DNA of 64,000 nt from NCBI RefSeq assembly GCF_019097595.1, contig NC_080722.1, forward strand, positions 15,043,630-15,107,629. Reading direction: 5' to 3'. Numbering within the stretch: the stretch's first letter is position 1; each line of letters opens with the position of its first letter. The stretch comes from Hemibagrus wyckioides (taxonomy: Eukaryota > Chordata > Actinopteri > Siluriformes > Bagridae). Positions 12,263-25,218 of the stretch are shown here, piece after piece. Below the pieces are notes generated by a model. That model saw only the letters and a program-made list of their open reading frames with translations, did no database searches and was not told the origin of the DNA. Both the position numbers and the translations under genes were made by a program.

Positions 12263-12489
12263 AGAAAATGGACATTTTAACAAGACAACTAGATCAAACA
12301 TACAGCCAGCATGACTTTTGAAGGACTTGCAGGGTATAACCAATCCCTGTCTTGTACCTCAAAATTTATAAGGATTTTAAGATTATAGGGCTATCAGTTG
12401 GTTCCTTATTACCTTGGGGACTGAACATGTTTTGAAAAGAGGAATGGACTAAAACTGAAGCACAATTTTGCAATAAAGAAATTACTTAT

Positions 12490-15287
12490 TACTGTAGATG
12501 TCTTAAAGATGTAACTGCCCATAACAGAAAAGTACTAATATTTGTAGTATATGGGGTCTGGATCCTTTTTACCTATTATATTTAATTCTGTAAACATATT
12601 CTTTTTATTCTTATAAATACATATTTTGTGTTCTTATTTATATGTACAAAGTCTAAAGACACTATGTCTACACATTTAAAGTGGGTATATACACAGGAAG
12701 TATATTAAATAACAAAAACTATATAAGTAAAAAAAATTGTTTTTCTGAATGTTTTTCTAAAAAAAAAAAAAATTACAGCCTTTGATTTTAATGTGCTCCT
12801 AGACGTGATAAATAAACATGTTGATTAGATCTTCATGAGTACATGCATTTTCATCATGCTTGTGTATTGTACTGTCAACCTGATGGTTAGCAGGAATGGG
12901 AGAAGTATTTCCTAGAGAAGCTTTGATCCAAGTGGTATTTGTAGATGAATATTACAGAAGGGTACATGCATGCTGCATCAGAAAACAAGGATGTTATTGT
13001 TTCAGTGTTCCTGGTTCACTAAAAAGTCTTCTGTAGGGTTCAAATCCTTATTGAAATGGCATTGCTGAGCATTGTTTTCTTATTTAAGAGGAAGTCAGTT
13101 AGAGTCCTCACTGTACAGAATTTGTGGAAGGAAGCGTACAACATCCTGCTGCTTGATGTTGTCTATTGTCTGTGCTCTTTAGGTGGCAACCCAAACTCAT
13201 TTGCCAATTACAGCTTGGCTCAGTATACAAAAATCCATCATATGCATACGCACTGTTTTAACTAATGATGGGTTACTGCATGTGCTGCTTTGCTCATGAG
13301 ACAGTTGTTCATTTTAAAGGGCTGGATGAGAATTTCAATTTTCATGTTCTGTGGTAAAGACAGTCTAGCACAGAGTGTGCTCTCTTTAGGTCTTCCCAGA
13401 GCTCATCATCTAGACTGGTTCTGTTGATTCAGTGTGTCCTTAACAAAGTAGTGACTTACCTGGCAGACTGGGAATAAAGGGCTGCTTTCTCCATCTCTAA
13501 ATGGAGCTCAGCTCCCCGACGGCTTTTCTACTAAATGGAGGAAAAAGTGCAGGATCTGAACTGTTATAAATTCAAAAGTCTACTCATGTTGTGTGACCAT
13601 TACAGGTAAGTAAGCTACACAATTTGTAAAACCTGGTTACAGTGTAACAGCTGAACATTTGAGTACATAATACCTTGTTAGAGTTTAATGAGAATGAGGG
13701 AAAGCACACAACCTTGAGGAATGTCTGTGCTGATTGTCAGGCATCATAAAGTGTGTGACTCTGTCGCACATTCTGTCTGTTGCTTGTCAAGAAAACGTCA
13801 ATGAATCAACATTTTGGGTTGTACACCAAACAGAGGCTAAATATGCTGCAGGTTTGGGAATCATCTTGTTGAAGTCATATATACAGACTGAATCATTACA
13901 ATTTCTGTGTTTTTGTTAGGACAAAATGAAAGATATACTGGAATCATTTTTAAACAGCAAAACACAAAGGGTGTCACATCCACTTCTGCGAAGTCTCCAA
14001 TTCCAATTTTCCCAGCCAACAAGCATGCCACGTGACATTCAAGAAAACATCTATCTCTATATTCAATCTCCAATCACCTTAAGGTCAACCACAAATGTTT
14101 CTAATTTACCCAGACCTTGAAATAACCCAGGGTCATAGTCAAAGTCTTGCTCCTGGATTTCTCCAGAGATGTTATTAAAGCTTTTGATCATTGTTCATTT
14201 GTCTTGCTGTTTTGGATTCTATTGCCTCCTTTATTGCCTCGGCTTTTGTCTTTTAGTTAGTTTGCCCTCACAGTTAACATATTAACACAAATACTGTAGA
14301 TAAAACACATATTCCTTTCTAGAAGTTGTTTTGGATCCTTTCAGTCATTAGAAGAGCTTTCTGTAGTGTATAGGAATTTTAGATCATTGTATACAGTGTA
14401 ATGTGCCACTTTTTCTGCAGTTGACTGTAGATCATCAAGATCTTTCAAGATCTTAACTGTATTTTGTTTTACTCATCACCTCAGCTGTATTTCTCATGCA
14501 TGCACAGTATTACGAATACACTATACAGGAATAGTGATTACAGAATATTTGCATCAAACAGTCTATATATATTTTTTCATTACTTTGTGTGGTCTTTCAA
14601 AGTGATACTCATGCAAGTCTGGTTGCCTTGCAGTTTGGTACTCATACCAGAGCTGTTAAACAGCTGCCATCACCAAAGACTTACCAAAGGCACCTTCTGT
14701 TTGCGATCAGCTAATGTACAGTGCAGCAGCTTCCAAATTCCTGGAGTCATTATGGAGGAAATGGAGAGGTAAATGTGTTGACGGCTCATTATTATCCAGA
14801 ATGCTACAAAAACCATGCCTGTTGTTCATGGATTTTTTAAGCGTTCACATCACTGCTAATGTCCTTTTATTATTCATCATACTTTTCATTAGCTAACAGT
14901 CTGGAACTACGCAGCATGCAGAACTGCTATGATCTATTTTTAGATGCTATATTTAGATATTAGCAATTCATGGGGGTAAAGTATAATCACATTCACTTTA
15001 GATTGAACCAACACGAGGATAACTGACCCACCATTTTTAAACGTATTTTAATGTTAGATTTTGTCTGTTCCAAAACTCTAAAATACCAGAAAATTACCTT
15101 TATATACCTTTTAGAAAAAGCAAAATTCCCTCTTACAATAATTTATATAAATACATAAACATATTAAAAAGTCCTTTTGATATATATTTTACCACATTTT
15201 TACCACACTTCTTTTCCTCATCTTTAGTTCATTTTAATAAGAGAAACAGGACACCATGCTTTACTATAATGTTTTAATTATAATATT
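12490..15287. other. Intergenic, nothing recognised
   Basis: Several 60-100-codon frames without domain features or splice context. Confidence 0.6.
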
Positions 15288-15639
15288 TACAGTGCATCCG
15301 GGAAAGTATTTAAGGCACTTCACTTTTTCCACATTTTGTTATATTACAGCCTTATTCCAAAATGAATTAAATTTATTATTTTCCTCAAATTTCTACAAAC
15401 AATACAACATAATGACAACATGAAAGAAGTTTGTTTGAAATCTTTGCACATTTATTAAACATACAAAAACGAAAAAAAAAAAAACCCACACACATACATA
15501 AGTATTCAGAGCCTTTGCCATGGCACTCAAAATTGAGCTCAGGTGCTTCCTGTTTCCACTGATCATCCTTGAGATGTTTCTTCAATTTGATTGGAGTCCA
15601 CCTGTGGTAAATTCAGTTGATTGGACATGTTTTGTAAAG

Positions 15640-15640
<1 letters not shown>

Positions 15641-15674
<34 letters not shown>
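15641..15674. repeat. (CA)n microsatellite inside a Tc1 element
   Basis: CA run lying between the left TIR and the transposase HTH. Confidence 0.95.
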
Positions 15675-15676
<2 letters not shown>

Positions 15677-15775
15677 TCTCTACAGGGTCCCACATTTAAC
15701 AGTGGATGTCAGAGCACAAACCAAGCAATGAAGTCCAAGGAATTGTCTTTAGACCTCTGAGACAGGATTGTATCG

Positions 15776-16548
15776 ATGCACAGATCTGGAGTAGGGTACA
15801 GAAAAATTTCTGCAGCATTGAAGGTCCCAATGAGCACAGTGGCCTTCATCATCCGTAAATGGACTCTTTCTAGAGTGGGCCGCCCGACCAAACTGAGCGA
15901 TTGTGGGAGAAGGGCCTTAGTCAGGGAGGTGACCAAGAACCTGATGGTCACTCTGAAAGAGCTTTAGTGTTTCTCTGTGGAGAGAGGAGAAACTTCCAGA
16001 ACAACCATCTCTGCAGCACTTCAGCACTCAGGCCTGTATGGTAGAGTGGCCAGACAGAAGCCACTCCTCAGTAAAAGGCACGAGAGCTCATCTGTAGTTT
16101 GCCAATAGGCACCTGAAGGACTCTCAGACCATGAGAAACAAAAACCTCTGGTCTGATGAAGCAAAGATTGAACTCTTTGGCCTGAATGGCAAGCGTCATG
16201 TCAGGAGGAAACCAGGCACCACTCATCACCTGGCCAATACCATCCCTACAGTGAAACATGGTGGTGGCAGGATCATGCTGTGGGGATGTTTTTAAGCGGC
16301 AGGAACTGGGAGACTAGTCAGGATTGAGGGAAAGACGAATGCAGCAATGTACAGAGACCTCCTTGATGAAAACCTGCTCCAGAGAGCTCTGGACTTCAGA
16401 CAGACTCAACGACCCTAAGCACACAGCCAAGATAACAAAGGAGTGGCTACGGGACAACTCTGTGAAAGTCCTTCAGTGGCCCAGCCAGAGCCCAGACTTG
16501 AACCCGATTGAACATCTCTGGAGAGATCTGAAAATGGCTGTACACTGA
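15776..16548 (+). pseudogene. Tc1-like transposase pseudogene
   Basis: The N-terminal frame 15776-15967 holds the second HTH with GVGYRKISAALKVPMSTVAF and the GRPTKLS linker, and stops early. A middle segment reads [15 protein letters not shown], so the first catalytic Asp is kept; further on GCF is followed by a stop. The C-terminal frame 16324-16548 has NDPKHTAK and [16 protein letters not shown] small deletion just before NDPKHTAK has removed the Asp that belongs in QDNDPKHTA, so the second catalytic residue is missing while the final Glu is kept. Broken by stops, frameshifts and deletion. Confidence 0.85.
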
Positions 16549-16844
16549 CGCTCCCCATCCAAAACTGATGGAGCTTGAGAGGTCCTGCAAAGAATAGAAT
16601 GGGAGAAACTGCCTAAAAATAGATGTGCCAAGCTTGTAGCATAATACTCAAAAAGACTTACGATGTACGTGTGATTTTTTTTCAAACAAACTTCTTTCAC
16701 ATTGTCATTATGGGAAATTGTTTGCAGAATTTTAAGGAAAATAATGAATTTAATCCATTTTGGAATAAGGCCGTAACATAACAAAATGTGGAAAAAGTGA
16801 AGCGCTGTGAATACTTTCCGGATACACTGCATTATGGTTTTGCC

Positions 16845-17197
16845 AGGGGGTCACTGTGGCTAAATGGATAGCAAGTTTGCTTTGCACCTCCAGGGTTGGG
16901 GGTTTATTTTCTGCCCTATGTTTGCAGAGTTTGGATGTTTGTTCATTGAGGGTTTTCTCAGGGCCCTCCAGTTTCCTCCCTCAGTCCAAAGACAATCATT
17001 GTAGGCTGATTGGCTTCTCTAATTTGTCTGGAGTGAGTATGTGAGTGTTTGTACAGTTGTGCTTTGCTATGGATTGGAACCCCAACCATGGTGTCCCGTG
17101 TCTCCCCGCCCTGTTCCCGAGACCCCTGGGATAGATTCCAGGTCCCCCACCACCCTGTGTTGGAAAATCTTTCCAGAAAATGGATGGGGATGAATGT
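16845..17197 (+). mobile_element. tRNA-derived SINE, near full length
   Basis: The head has a pol III A-box-like tggctaaatggatagca and a B-box-like gggttgggggtttattttc. It is followed by the fish-wide body with cagtccaaagacaatcattg and a tail ending ggatggggatgaatg. This family is abundant in fish and may correspond to catfish Mermaid/Merman-type SINEs, but the name is from memory. It starts about 15 bp beyond the Tc1 right end. The long frame crossing it is not a gene. Confidence 0.7.
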
Positions 17198-17199
17198 TT

Positions 17200-18899
17200 T
17201 TGCCAAGCATACCATTTTGTCTCCAAGTCACAAAGGTTTTGGCATAATCCAAGCACAACACTTATCAAATATTTTAAGGCTTTTTAATCAAAATCATGTG
17301 TTGTTTTTTTGTCACCAGTGTTTCACTTGTAATGTTTTGTTCACACAACAAACTGTATTTTTCAAAATACCCTCTGCTTGTCGCTGGACTCTTGGTGGCC
17401 TTTTTGATAAGCCTCTTGTTTTTATTCTTGTTTTTAGTCTGGAACAACTGCCTAAGCTCAGCAAGATCTGGGCACTACCATATGCCTTCCACTTGTTAAT
17501 GGCCTTTACTGTGCTCCACTGGATGCTTGGATATTTGCCTACCTTACAAGATCTCCAAACCGGTTCACATTTGTGTCTGTATGTGATCCATTAGTTTTAA
17601 AAGGCCGCAGCACTGGAAAAAAGCTGCATGCACATGTTTTTGAAATTACTGCCACATAGATAATTCACCTATATAGTGAAAAACAAAAAATGATGTTTGC
17701 GAGGCAATCTATCATGGCCATAGTGATAAAATAAAGAAAATTGGCAGTATAAGGCTTTACCACAAAGGTTATTTGATCTGAGGGTCGGCTGATTGTTCTC
17801 CTCCATTTTTCTTTTATGTTATCCATTGCCAACACTTGAATGATGAATAATGTGATATGTGCATGCATAGTGAGTGGAGAATAAAAAAGACACATGAGCT
17901 CCAGTGTAACTCTTCATATTTATACTTGCATATCCACAGCAGGAGAAAATACTGGATTACATGTACATATGTTGACTTTCAATGAATGAAGTCTGTAACA
18001 CAGTATCTGTATAGTTTTACAATATTTCTGTACTATTTCAACCAATTCAATCCAATTTAAAAATGGATTGTTTTGTATACAAAGGGTCAGGCTTAGTTAT
18101 ATAGCCTATTCATGGCATGTGGTCTATTATTCCTCTATTCAAATGTGTAACTTTGGTTTGAGAAGAGTGTGGGGGGGCACAAAATGAGGGAAAATGTTTT
18201 TGATTTGAATCCTATTTCCTGCATTTACATACATTTAGGGACTATGGTGATACAAAATCCAGGAAATAATTAAGTTAATTATAATGATAAATTCTGCAAA
18301 AAAAAAAAAAAAAAATAGTAGGCTACTAAACTATGGATAAAAAAAAGATGTCTTAGTTTAATAGGGGCCGGTTCAGCAAGACATTGTAATGTCAAAATGT
18401 TCAATGTTTGTGTGTGAATAAAATTTAAATAAGGTGAGACATTTTCCACTGTTAAACAAACTTTTATTTTAAACTAACCGCTGTACCTTAAAATGTAAAA
18501 TAAATCACTTGTTGCACAGGGTGTTTGTTTGGTGTTTAGAATAGAAAAAACAAAAAACCTTTAATGAACTGTGTGTGTTGAATCACTATTTTGTAATATC
18601 AATTGCAGATAGACAACAGCAAAATTAATACGTAATTATATGAAAATGTTGATCATTACTTTAATAATTGTCTTTCATGCAACAACCACCCTTAAGTAAT
18701 GAACAAATTAAAATATTTACATTCCTGGTGCTAAATTTCTGTGCAGCACAAATACCTAAAGTAGATCATTTTTATGCCTCCAACACTGTATTATAGCAGG
18801 GTAGGAATTAATCTGTAATCCTTACTTCTGTAACGCAAAAGGATAGGGAAATTGATAACATAATAGATACAATACTTATTTGGTACATAGGATGCAAGA
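17200..18899. other. Intergenic, nothing recognised
   Basis: Homopolymer A run at about 18298-18316. No coding or repeat signal recognised. Confidence 0.55.
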
Positions 18900-19587
18900 T
18901 TGTCACATAATCTCACAAACATAAAAAAAATTTACTTTAATGTAAAGAACATTTTCCATTGTCCTCCATCTGTCCATTTAATCCCATCTGTCCATGTATC
19001 ATATATATACAACTCATCTGCCCTCTGATTTGAAAACAACTGAGTTACAATCATATTGAGTCTAACATTAAAGTAGCATCCAGAGTCTGCTTGTCATACA
19101 TTGCTGAGAGAAAATGCGTGGTTTAAATTGAACTCGTTTTCATGCTACATAGAATGTTCTAATCTACATTAAATGTTTAGCTAACCGCAGTTACCGAGCA
19201 ACAACAGTGTATGTTAAATTTAGCTCAGTCAACGTTAGGCTAACATCAACAGGTGTAGACAGAAAACATGATCATCCTGACCTGAGCTAATTTACTGAAT
19301 CAACCAACTCACATCTCCTTGCTTTCTTTTCATCCATGATGACATTAAAGTCATCTGTTGCTGCTTCTGGTGTTTCATCGCTGACTGTGCCACTACCGTG
19401 ATACCTGTTCATTACACCTTTCAGTGAGCTATTTTTAGAGTGTGCACTCTGTGTGTCCTGCTCGGTCCTGCTCCTCCATGGCGATAAAATCATAACAAAC
19501 CAATTTGAAAGTTGGGGGGACACAAACGGGATTTTGAAAAGTTGGGAGGACATGTCCCCACTATCCCCAGTGGAAATTATGCCCCTG
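18900..19587 (-). mobile_element. One end of a hAT-like element, left end unresolved
   Basis: The minus-strand terminus is CAGGGGCATAATTTCCACTG at 19587-19568, a hAT-type end. Just inside it comes a 103-codon open frame (19598-19287) with ETPEAATDDFNVIMDEKK, which looks like the start of a hAT transposase reading frame. I could not find the opposite terminus or a matching 8-bp duplication of the flank cctctgtt, so the left coordinate is arbitrary. The body carrying the dimerisation domain is absent. Confidence 0.5.
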
Positions 19588-19867
19588 CCTCTGTTCATCC
19601 ATTATTAATTGTACCTGGTGGCATATGTATCAAGTTAGCTTGAACTCAATTGAGCCATGGGACATGGCATTGCCCTGATTAGCTAACATATTCATATTCT
19701 CTTGCAAATATGAGATAGCAGATGTTTACTGCAAGACAAAATAACAACTGTTAAAATTTGGCTCATCTTTTTACAAAAAACTTCTAAATTTTGTGACCTC
19801 TGGTTCCTTTAGTAAACTCAAAAATAAACATTCATTGGTAAAAGACACTCAATATCAACTTGAACTA

Positions 19868-20209
19868 CACTATGTGGTCAAAGGTATGTGGACAACTGAC
19901 CATGACACCTACATGAATCCTGTGGTGTAAGGTGTTCATTGGGCTTGTGCGGGACAATTGGGTGCTTCTAAACTATTCTTGACAAACCATGCCTTCACAG
20001 CTCTTGCTTTCTGCACAAGATCATTGTCATGCTGGAACAGGTTTGGGCCTCTTAGTTCAAGTGAAAAGAATTTATGATGCTACATCAAACAAAGAAAACC
20101 ATCTGTCTTAATCTGCAATCACCTGTCTCAAATTTTGTGGCAACAGTTTAGGAAAGGCCCAGATATTAGGGTCAGGGTTTAGCATCGACATACTTTGGGC
20201 CATATAGTG
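19868..20209. mobile_element. 342-bp Tc1-type MITE
   Basis: Left end CACTATGTGGTCAAAGGTAT and right end ATACTTTGGGCCATATAGTG are inverted copies, each flanked by TA. Inside, 20030-20062 is the reverse complement of the HDNA-type catalytic region of a Tc1 transposase (tcattgtcatgctggaacag), so this is an internally deleted derivative of an autonomous element reading minus. Its terminus is related to, but different from, that of the 25.2-kb element. Confidence 0.8.
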
Positions 20210-20211
20210 TA

Positions 20212-20833
20212 GATCAACTATCAATAAGAGCAATTTACACTACTCATCTAGCTTGTAAAATTCTACTTCCATGCAATGCTAGCTTGCTAGCAATATAATC
20301 AATTGTAATCCTTTCCAATCAACTTCCTATAACTAGCCATAAAGTAGAGAAAAGTGGTCCTTATCTCTTTATAAATGATGATGAATGTTTTTGTAACTAT
20401 TCTGGTGGCTATCAGACATGAAGCACACCTGAATGTTAGTGCATAAGGAATTTTTCATTGCAGTATATATAAATCCCCTATCTACTATAACTGTCAGATT
20501 TTTCCACTTTGGAAATGAATGGGTAAAAAAATATCTTCTAAATAGCAGTCATTGCAGTGTATTTGGGTTGCAGCACAGGGAATTGTTAATTGCTGTAACT
20601 TCTCATAAAGCCAGAATGATTTAGGGCTTGGCAGACAGTGTTGCTTTAGTGTCAAGGCCAAGCCTGGCCCTGCTTCTGCTAGCTCATGCTCTTGCGTGCA
20701 TCATAAACTCTAAAGGAACAAAAGATATTAGCATGCTCTCCATGCTATTCTGGTGACCTTGGATAGAATAAAGTCATACCATTGCATAATATCCAAATGA
20801 GGAAACTTAATAGTCAGTCCTGCAGTGATGAAG

Positions 20834-20875
<42 letters not shown>

Positions 20876-22060
20876 ATTATTATTATATGTTATCTCCAAT
20901 AAAGTGACTGACATACCTTTGTATAAGAGCCTATAAGCACAAATACATTTTTTGGGAGATCGGGTTGTTCATCTTGAAGAGTCAGCGATGACAATAGTAA
21001 GCCACATAGCAAGCAACATAAAAAAACAAATAATGATTTAATTATGAATTATTGCATTATGAAAAATGTCAATTATATAATTATCAAATTTTAAGAATAA
21101 ATAAGGCCTGGAATCATGCCAAAGTGTTTTTTATTTATTTGTCATTAAACGTATGACCCACAAAAAACCTGAACATTTTTGTGTCAGTCTTATTACAGTA
21201 AATTCTTTTCCTTTAAACTGAAAAATGAATGCAGCTGAAATACAGCAGAAATTCAACCGCAAAATGGTCATCACCATCAGTATCATTGCACAGACTTTTT
21301 TTTAGACCAGATCTTGAGGCTAACCTGATAATTAGAGGCAGTTCAAATGTGGAAGACTTTTGATTCTTGCATTTTAATAAGAGTGACTGAGTCACGGCTT
21401 ATTAAAAGCCACGTAGCTGGATGCGTAGAGTGAAAATGTGATGACCAGATACAAGTGTGTGACAGGAATTAATCAGCATTCATTCATCTCCAACTTAATC
21501 AACATTCATTCATCTTGAACTCATCCAGTCACACTTCACCAGATGATTGTCTCCCTTTCAGTAATAGGCTAGCTCTCTTACTGATAAAGCTGTTCTTATG
21601 ATTCTGATATTACTGTTATGTCAGCGAGGCATACAGTAAGAGACATACACCCTGGACATTTGCAATAGGGAAATATAGCAAAAAGGTTTTATTTACAGGC
21701 TAAAGTGCATGAGTGGAAAATATAGTATTCTGAAGATTGAAACAAACATCAACCACAATATTTATGTTAACATGCTAAATTCATTTATTGCCTTTTGTTT
21801 CTCTTATTGCTTATCCTGTGTCTACTGGAAAATGCTCAGTTGTTCAGCAATAATTTTAAATAAACTGAAGTGTATTACAGAATGCATTCCCTGGTAAAAA
21901 GAAAAAAGTAGCTGCTTGACTCATTTTTAGGTTGGGGGGGGGGGGGGGTTAGATTCTGTGTGTGAAATTACAATTAGGAATTTAATTTAGGAAATGAAAT
22001 TGATATCCCTAAGAGGTATATATATAAGGTTACTTCACATACAGTTTTTGATTCTTTCAG
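20212..22060. other. Intergenic
   Basis: TA/TTA run at 20835 and a poly(G) run at about 21935-21949. Nothing else recognised. Confidence 0.6.
20835..20886. repeat. (TA)n(TTA)n microsatellite
   Basis: TA run passing into TTA units. Confidence 0.95.
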
Positions 22061-22061
22061 A

Positions 22062-22133
22062 TTTATTCATTCATTCATTCATTCATTCATTCATTCATTC
22101 ATTCATTTATTTATTTATTTATTTATTTATTTA
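22062..22133. repeat. (ATTC)n(ATTT)n array
   Basis: Tetranucleotide array of ATTC then ATTT. ATTC runs are typical SINE tails, but no SINE body adjoins here. Confidence 0.9.
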
Positions 22134-22454
22134 AATGTATCAAAAGTTGTGGTGTAAGTGTCAGTGATATTTTTTTGTTAATCTTACTTCAGATGTATAT
22201 GTTGCTTTTCTTTGTTAAGGCATATGAGGCAAAAAGAGTGCAATAGCCAAAAGTAAAAAGAATATCATATGTGATTTCTTTACAACCAAAGAACATCAGT
22301 GTGCTGAATTCTGAAGTGAATGCAAAATGATCTGAGAGAGGAAAGCAACTTGCTGACATCTTCAAAATAAAAAACAGCATAATTCATTAATTATACACAA
22401 CTATCATACATTAGGGGAAAATCACTGAATCACTGATGCTACACAGGTTTGTGT

Positions 22455-22682
22455 GGAGTCAGAAGTCTATCCCAGAGGACTCTGGCCAAAAGTCAGGAGA
22501 CACCCTCAACAGAGTACCAACCTATCACAGGGCACAATTGCACATACTTATACAGTCATTCACACATTACGGACAATTTTGAGATGCCAATCAGCCTGCA
22601 ACACTCGTCTTTGGACTGGGGGACAAAACCAGTGTACCCAGATGAAACTCTCAAAGCACAGGGTAACAGACAAACTCTATAA
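22455..22682 (-). mobile_element. tRNA-derived SINE fragment
   Basis: Reverse orientation copy of the same family as at 16845. Shared phrases are acattacggacaattttgag, gatgccaatcagcctgcaac and gtctttggactgggggacaa. The promoter head is missing at the right. Confidence 0.65.
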
Positions 22683-22937
22683 AACCATTCACTGTTCTGA
22701 TAAAGGTCAAATATTAAGACCTGATGTCAATGTGAAAAAACATGAAACCATGCTGAAAGCAACTGAACAGCCAGTGATCTCTAAAGTTGTCCTTTACCTT
22801 CAATACTATATAAGTCATAAGTATTAAGACAAACACTTTTTTTCTAGTCAGTCTTAAGTCTTTTAAGGTTCCTAGAAACATGTGGACATATAAGAAATGT
22901 CTCAATTTTTTCTGAAAATGTCAAAGGATATCATACA

Positions 22938-23724
22938 GGAGAAGTTCATTTCCAGAACAAAAATCTACAAATAATTTACTCACCCCCTTGTCATCCAAGA
23001 TATTCATGTCTTTCTTTCTTCAGTCATAAAGAAATTATGTTTTTTGAGGAAAGCATTTCGGGATTTTTTTCCATATAGTGGACTTCAATAGTGCCCGCGA
23101 GTTTGAACTTGCAAAATGCAGTTTAAATGCAGCACTGGGATGCGCATCTGTGATGCTATGTAGTACGTAATCACGCTGGAAGGTCACACGTGACGTAGGT
23201 GGAGCTACAGACCCAGTGTTTACAAAGCGAATGTGCAAAGACCAAGGAAGTGCAAATAAGTCAAACGCTCTTTACTAACAAAAAAGTACATATAACTTTG
23301 TGTCATTCCACACAACAACTTCAGAGCGGTCCTCTTTATCCACACTAGGAAACACTGGGTTTGTAGTTCCTCCTACGTCACACGTGACCTTTCGACGTGA
23401 TTATGTAGTATGTAGCGTCGCGGAGACGCATCCCAGAGCTAGTGCTAGATGAGCTTTTGTGGTTAAAAAGTATACAACTTTTTATTTTTCTAAGAAAATG
23501 ACTGATCGTTTTGCTAGATAAGACCCTTCTTCCATTTAATCTGCATTTTGGAAGTTCAAACTCGGGGGCACCATTGAAGTCCACTATATGGAGAAAAATC
23601 CTGAAATGTTTTCCTCAAAAAACATAATTTCTTTATGAGTGAAGAAAGAAAGACATGAATATCTTGGATGACAAGGGGGTGAGTAAATTATTTGGAGATT
23701 TTTGTTCTGGAAGTGAACTTCTCC
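22938..23724. mobile_element. Fold-back DNA element with long inverted arms
   Basis: The left arm (22938 to about 23223) and right arm (about 23348-23724) are inverted copies. Shared markers are ggagaagttcatttccagaa with ttctggaagtgaacttctcc at the tips, atttactcacccccttgtca, catgtctttctttcttcagt, the ccatatagtggacttcaa block, and acacgtgac near the loop. The right arm is about 90 bp longer because the left arm lost the block corresponding to 23440-23535. The loop is about 125 bp. Two short mirror-image open frames in the arms are not genes. No transposase and no clear target duplication. Confidence 0.8.
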
Positions 23725-25216
23725 TTTAATGAACAGTTCTAACTTACATAATATCAGCAGTTAATAGCAATTAATTGCATTATGCATTATTGATATAAGC
23801 GATTTTAAATAGACTTATTTACAACTAAATGAATAGCATATTTATTGTGTGATGATAAAAGCAGATTTCTGACTTTCAGCACAGCTGCAGATCACAGCTT
23901 GTTGCACTACTCAATCCAGACAATTTGCAGTCACATAATGGCCGATTAAACATGCTTTCCAATTAGGCAAAATTCATCTTGGAAAAGGAAATCATAGCTT
24001 TGTGCTGCTAATAGACGAATCTGAAATATCACTTATCATTCCCTAAGTGAATTTGATGGATACCATATGGATTTATAGTCTATAAAATTAGGTGATCTAA
24101 AACTGAATATGTAAATCTGAATCACCAGATAGACAGATAGATAGTTTTCAATAATTGTACTTTAAATCCATGTTGTTGTAGTGCATGTGGGTTTGTATAT
24201 GATTACACAAGACACATGGTTAAGATTTCAGTAAAGATTAAATTATATTTTTATTGAATGCTCATTGTGTACATTAGCCACAGTGGTTCTCTTAAATACA
24301 AGACAAAACCCTTCCACTGAAACAACACATTAAGAACAAGACAAAATAAAATAAACATGGGACCTGTGTAAAGACAGCTGTGATGAAAAGAAAGTATTTA
24401 CAGTCTAAATTGCACATCCTATTCCCATTAGTCTCAAGCAGGCATGCACTCTGGTCCTTTGTGTATGATTTCACAAGAATTCAGATGGTAAACATAATCA
24501 ATGCATTTTCTAGGAAAGAATTTTATTTTGGAGTGAGGAATCTTTTTGCTTAGTGGACAAATATGTATTTTTATATACAAGAAATACTTGTAAGGCTTAA
24601 AGGATTTTATCTTTTCTTCACTCCCTTTTTAGGGTTGATGCAAGGGAAATGGGCAATGTAGCCAGCTTTCTTTGTAGAATGTTTTTTATTACTTCTAATG
24701 TGACATTGGTAAGCCACCTGCTTTCATGTAAACAATCAATTTTTCACCAAACACTACATTTACACATGAATCCACTGAATCAAAGAGTGCATGCTCATAT
24801 ATATATATTTTAAACTTACATCTCAACATATTGAACACAAGAAAATGAAGTATGAACACATATTTTGACACAATTTAATATAAATGTTGAAAAGGAGTCT
24901 TTTTTTTTTTTGCTGTGCATTAATAAGAAATCTTTCTTCCTAGTAAGTCTGTAATCCATAGCTGGCTAAGGGTCATTGCACAGACTTGATCTGGACCCTG
25001 ATTCATCCATTTAAAAAGTTTTACAAAAGCAAGCAGTCATCACGATATCCTTTTAGAAGAGTTTCAGCTAAAGTGTGTGCAGAAGAATAATGATCTCAGG
25101 TCAGTTCACAGGACATATATTGAGCTGCTGTCAGCCTCAGCACCAGGGTGTCAGGGCAATGTGAGGAACAAGAAAGTGCTGCATTCTTCTCCATATCAGA
25201 CTGCAGCTTTTAGATA
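23725..25216. other. Intergenic, nothing recognised
   Basis: AT-rich with short frames only. Confidence 0.6.
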
Positions 25217-25218
25217 TA

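Larger units (their letters stand above)
11366..12480 (+). pseudogene. Decayed Tc1-like transposase, interrupted by a hAT MITE
   Basis: The frame at 11366-11617 has the Tc1 HTH order, with TLNVHVSIIGLIICKWKVHG corresponding to the ALNVPVSTVGSIIRKWK type. Broken frames continue through 11640-11880, ending near the PSVKYG motif and an ATG-rich region before the insertion at 11893. Weaker Tc1-like sequence follows to about 12480. Terminal repeats were not recognised, so the ends are approximate. Confidence 0.65.
15288..16831 (+). mobile_element. Tc1-like element with long terminal inverted repeats
   Basis: Left end CAGTGCATCCGGGAAAGT (15290) and right end CTTTCCGGATACACTG (to 16829) are inverted copies. 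The similarity extends inward for roughly 150-200 bp (cactttttccacattttgtt on the left, inverted on the right). The left flank is TA and the right flank CA, a TA duplication with one change. Length is about 1.54 kb. A (CA)n microsatellite has expanded inside at 15641-15674. Confidence 0.9.

Noticed and set aside
15709..15951. Minus-strand 80-codon frame in the Tc1 element
   Set aside because: Antisense shadow of the transposase HTH, which is clearly coded on the plus strand.
17049..17594. 181-codon open frame
   Set aside because: Begins inside the SINE at 16845-17197 and has no domain; a chance frame over a repeat.
23035..23584. Two similar 67-68-codon minus-strand frames
   Set aside because: They are mirror copies arising from the inverted arms of the fold-back element.
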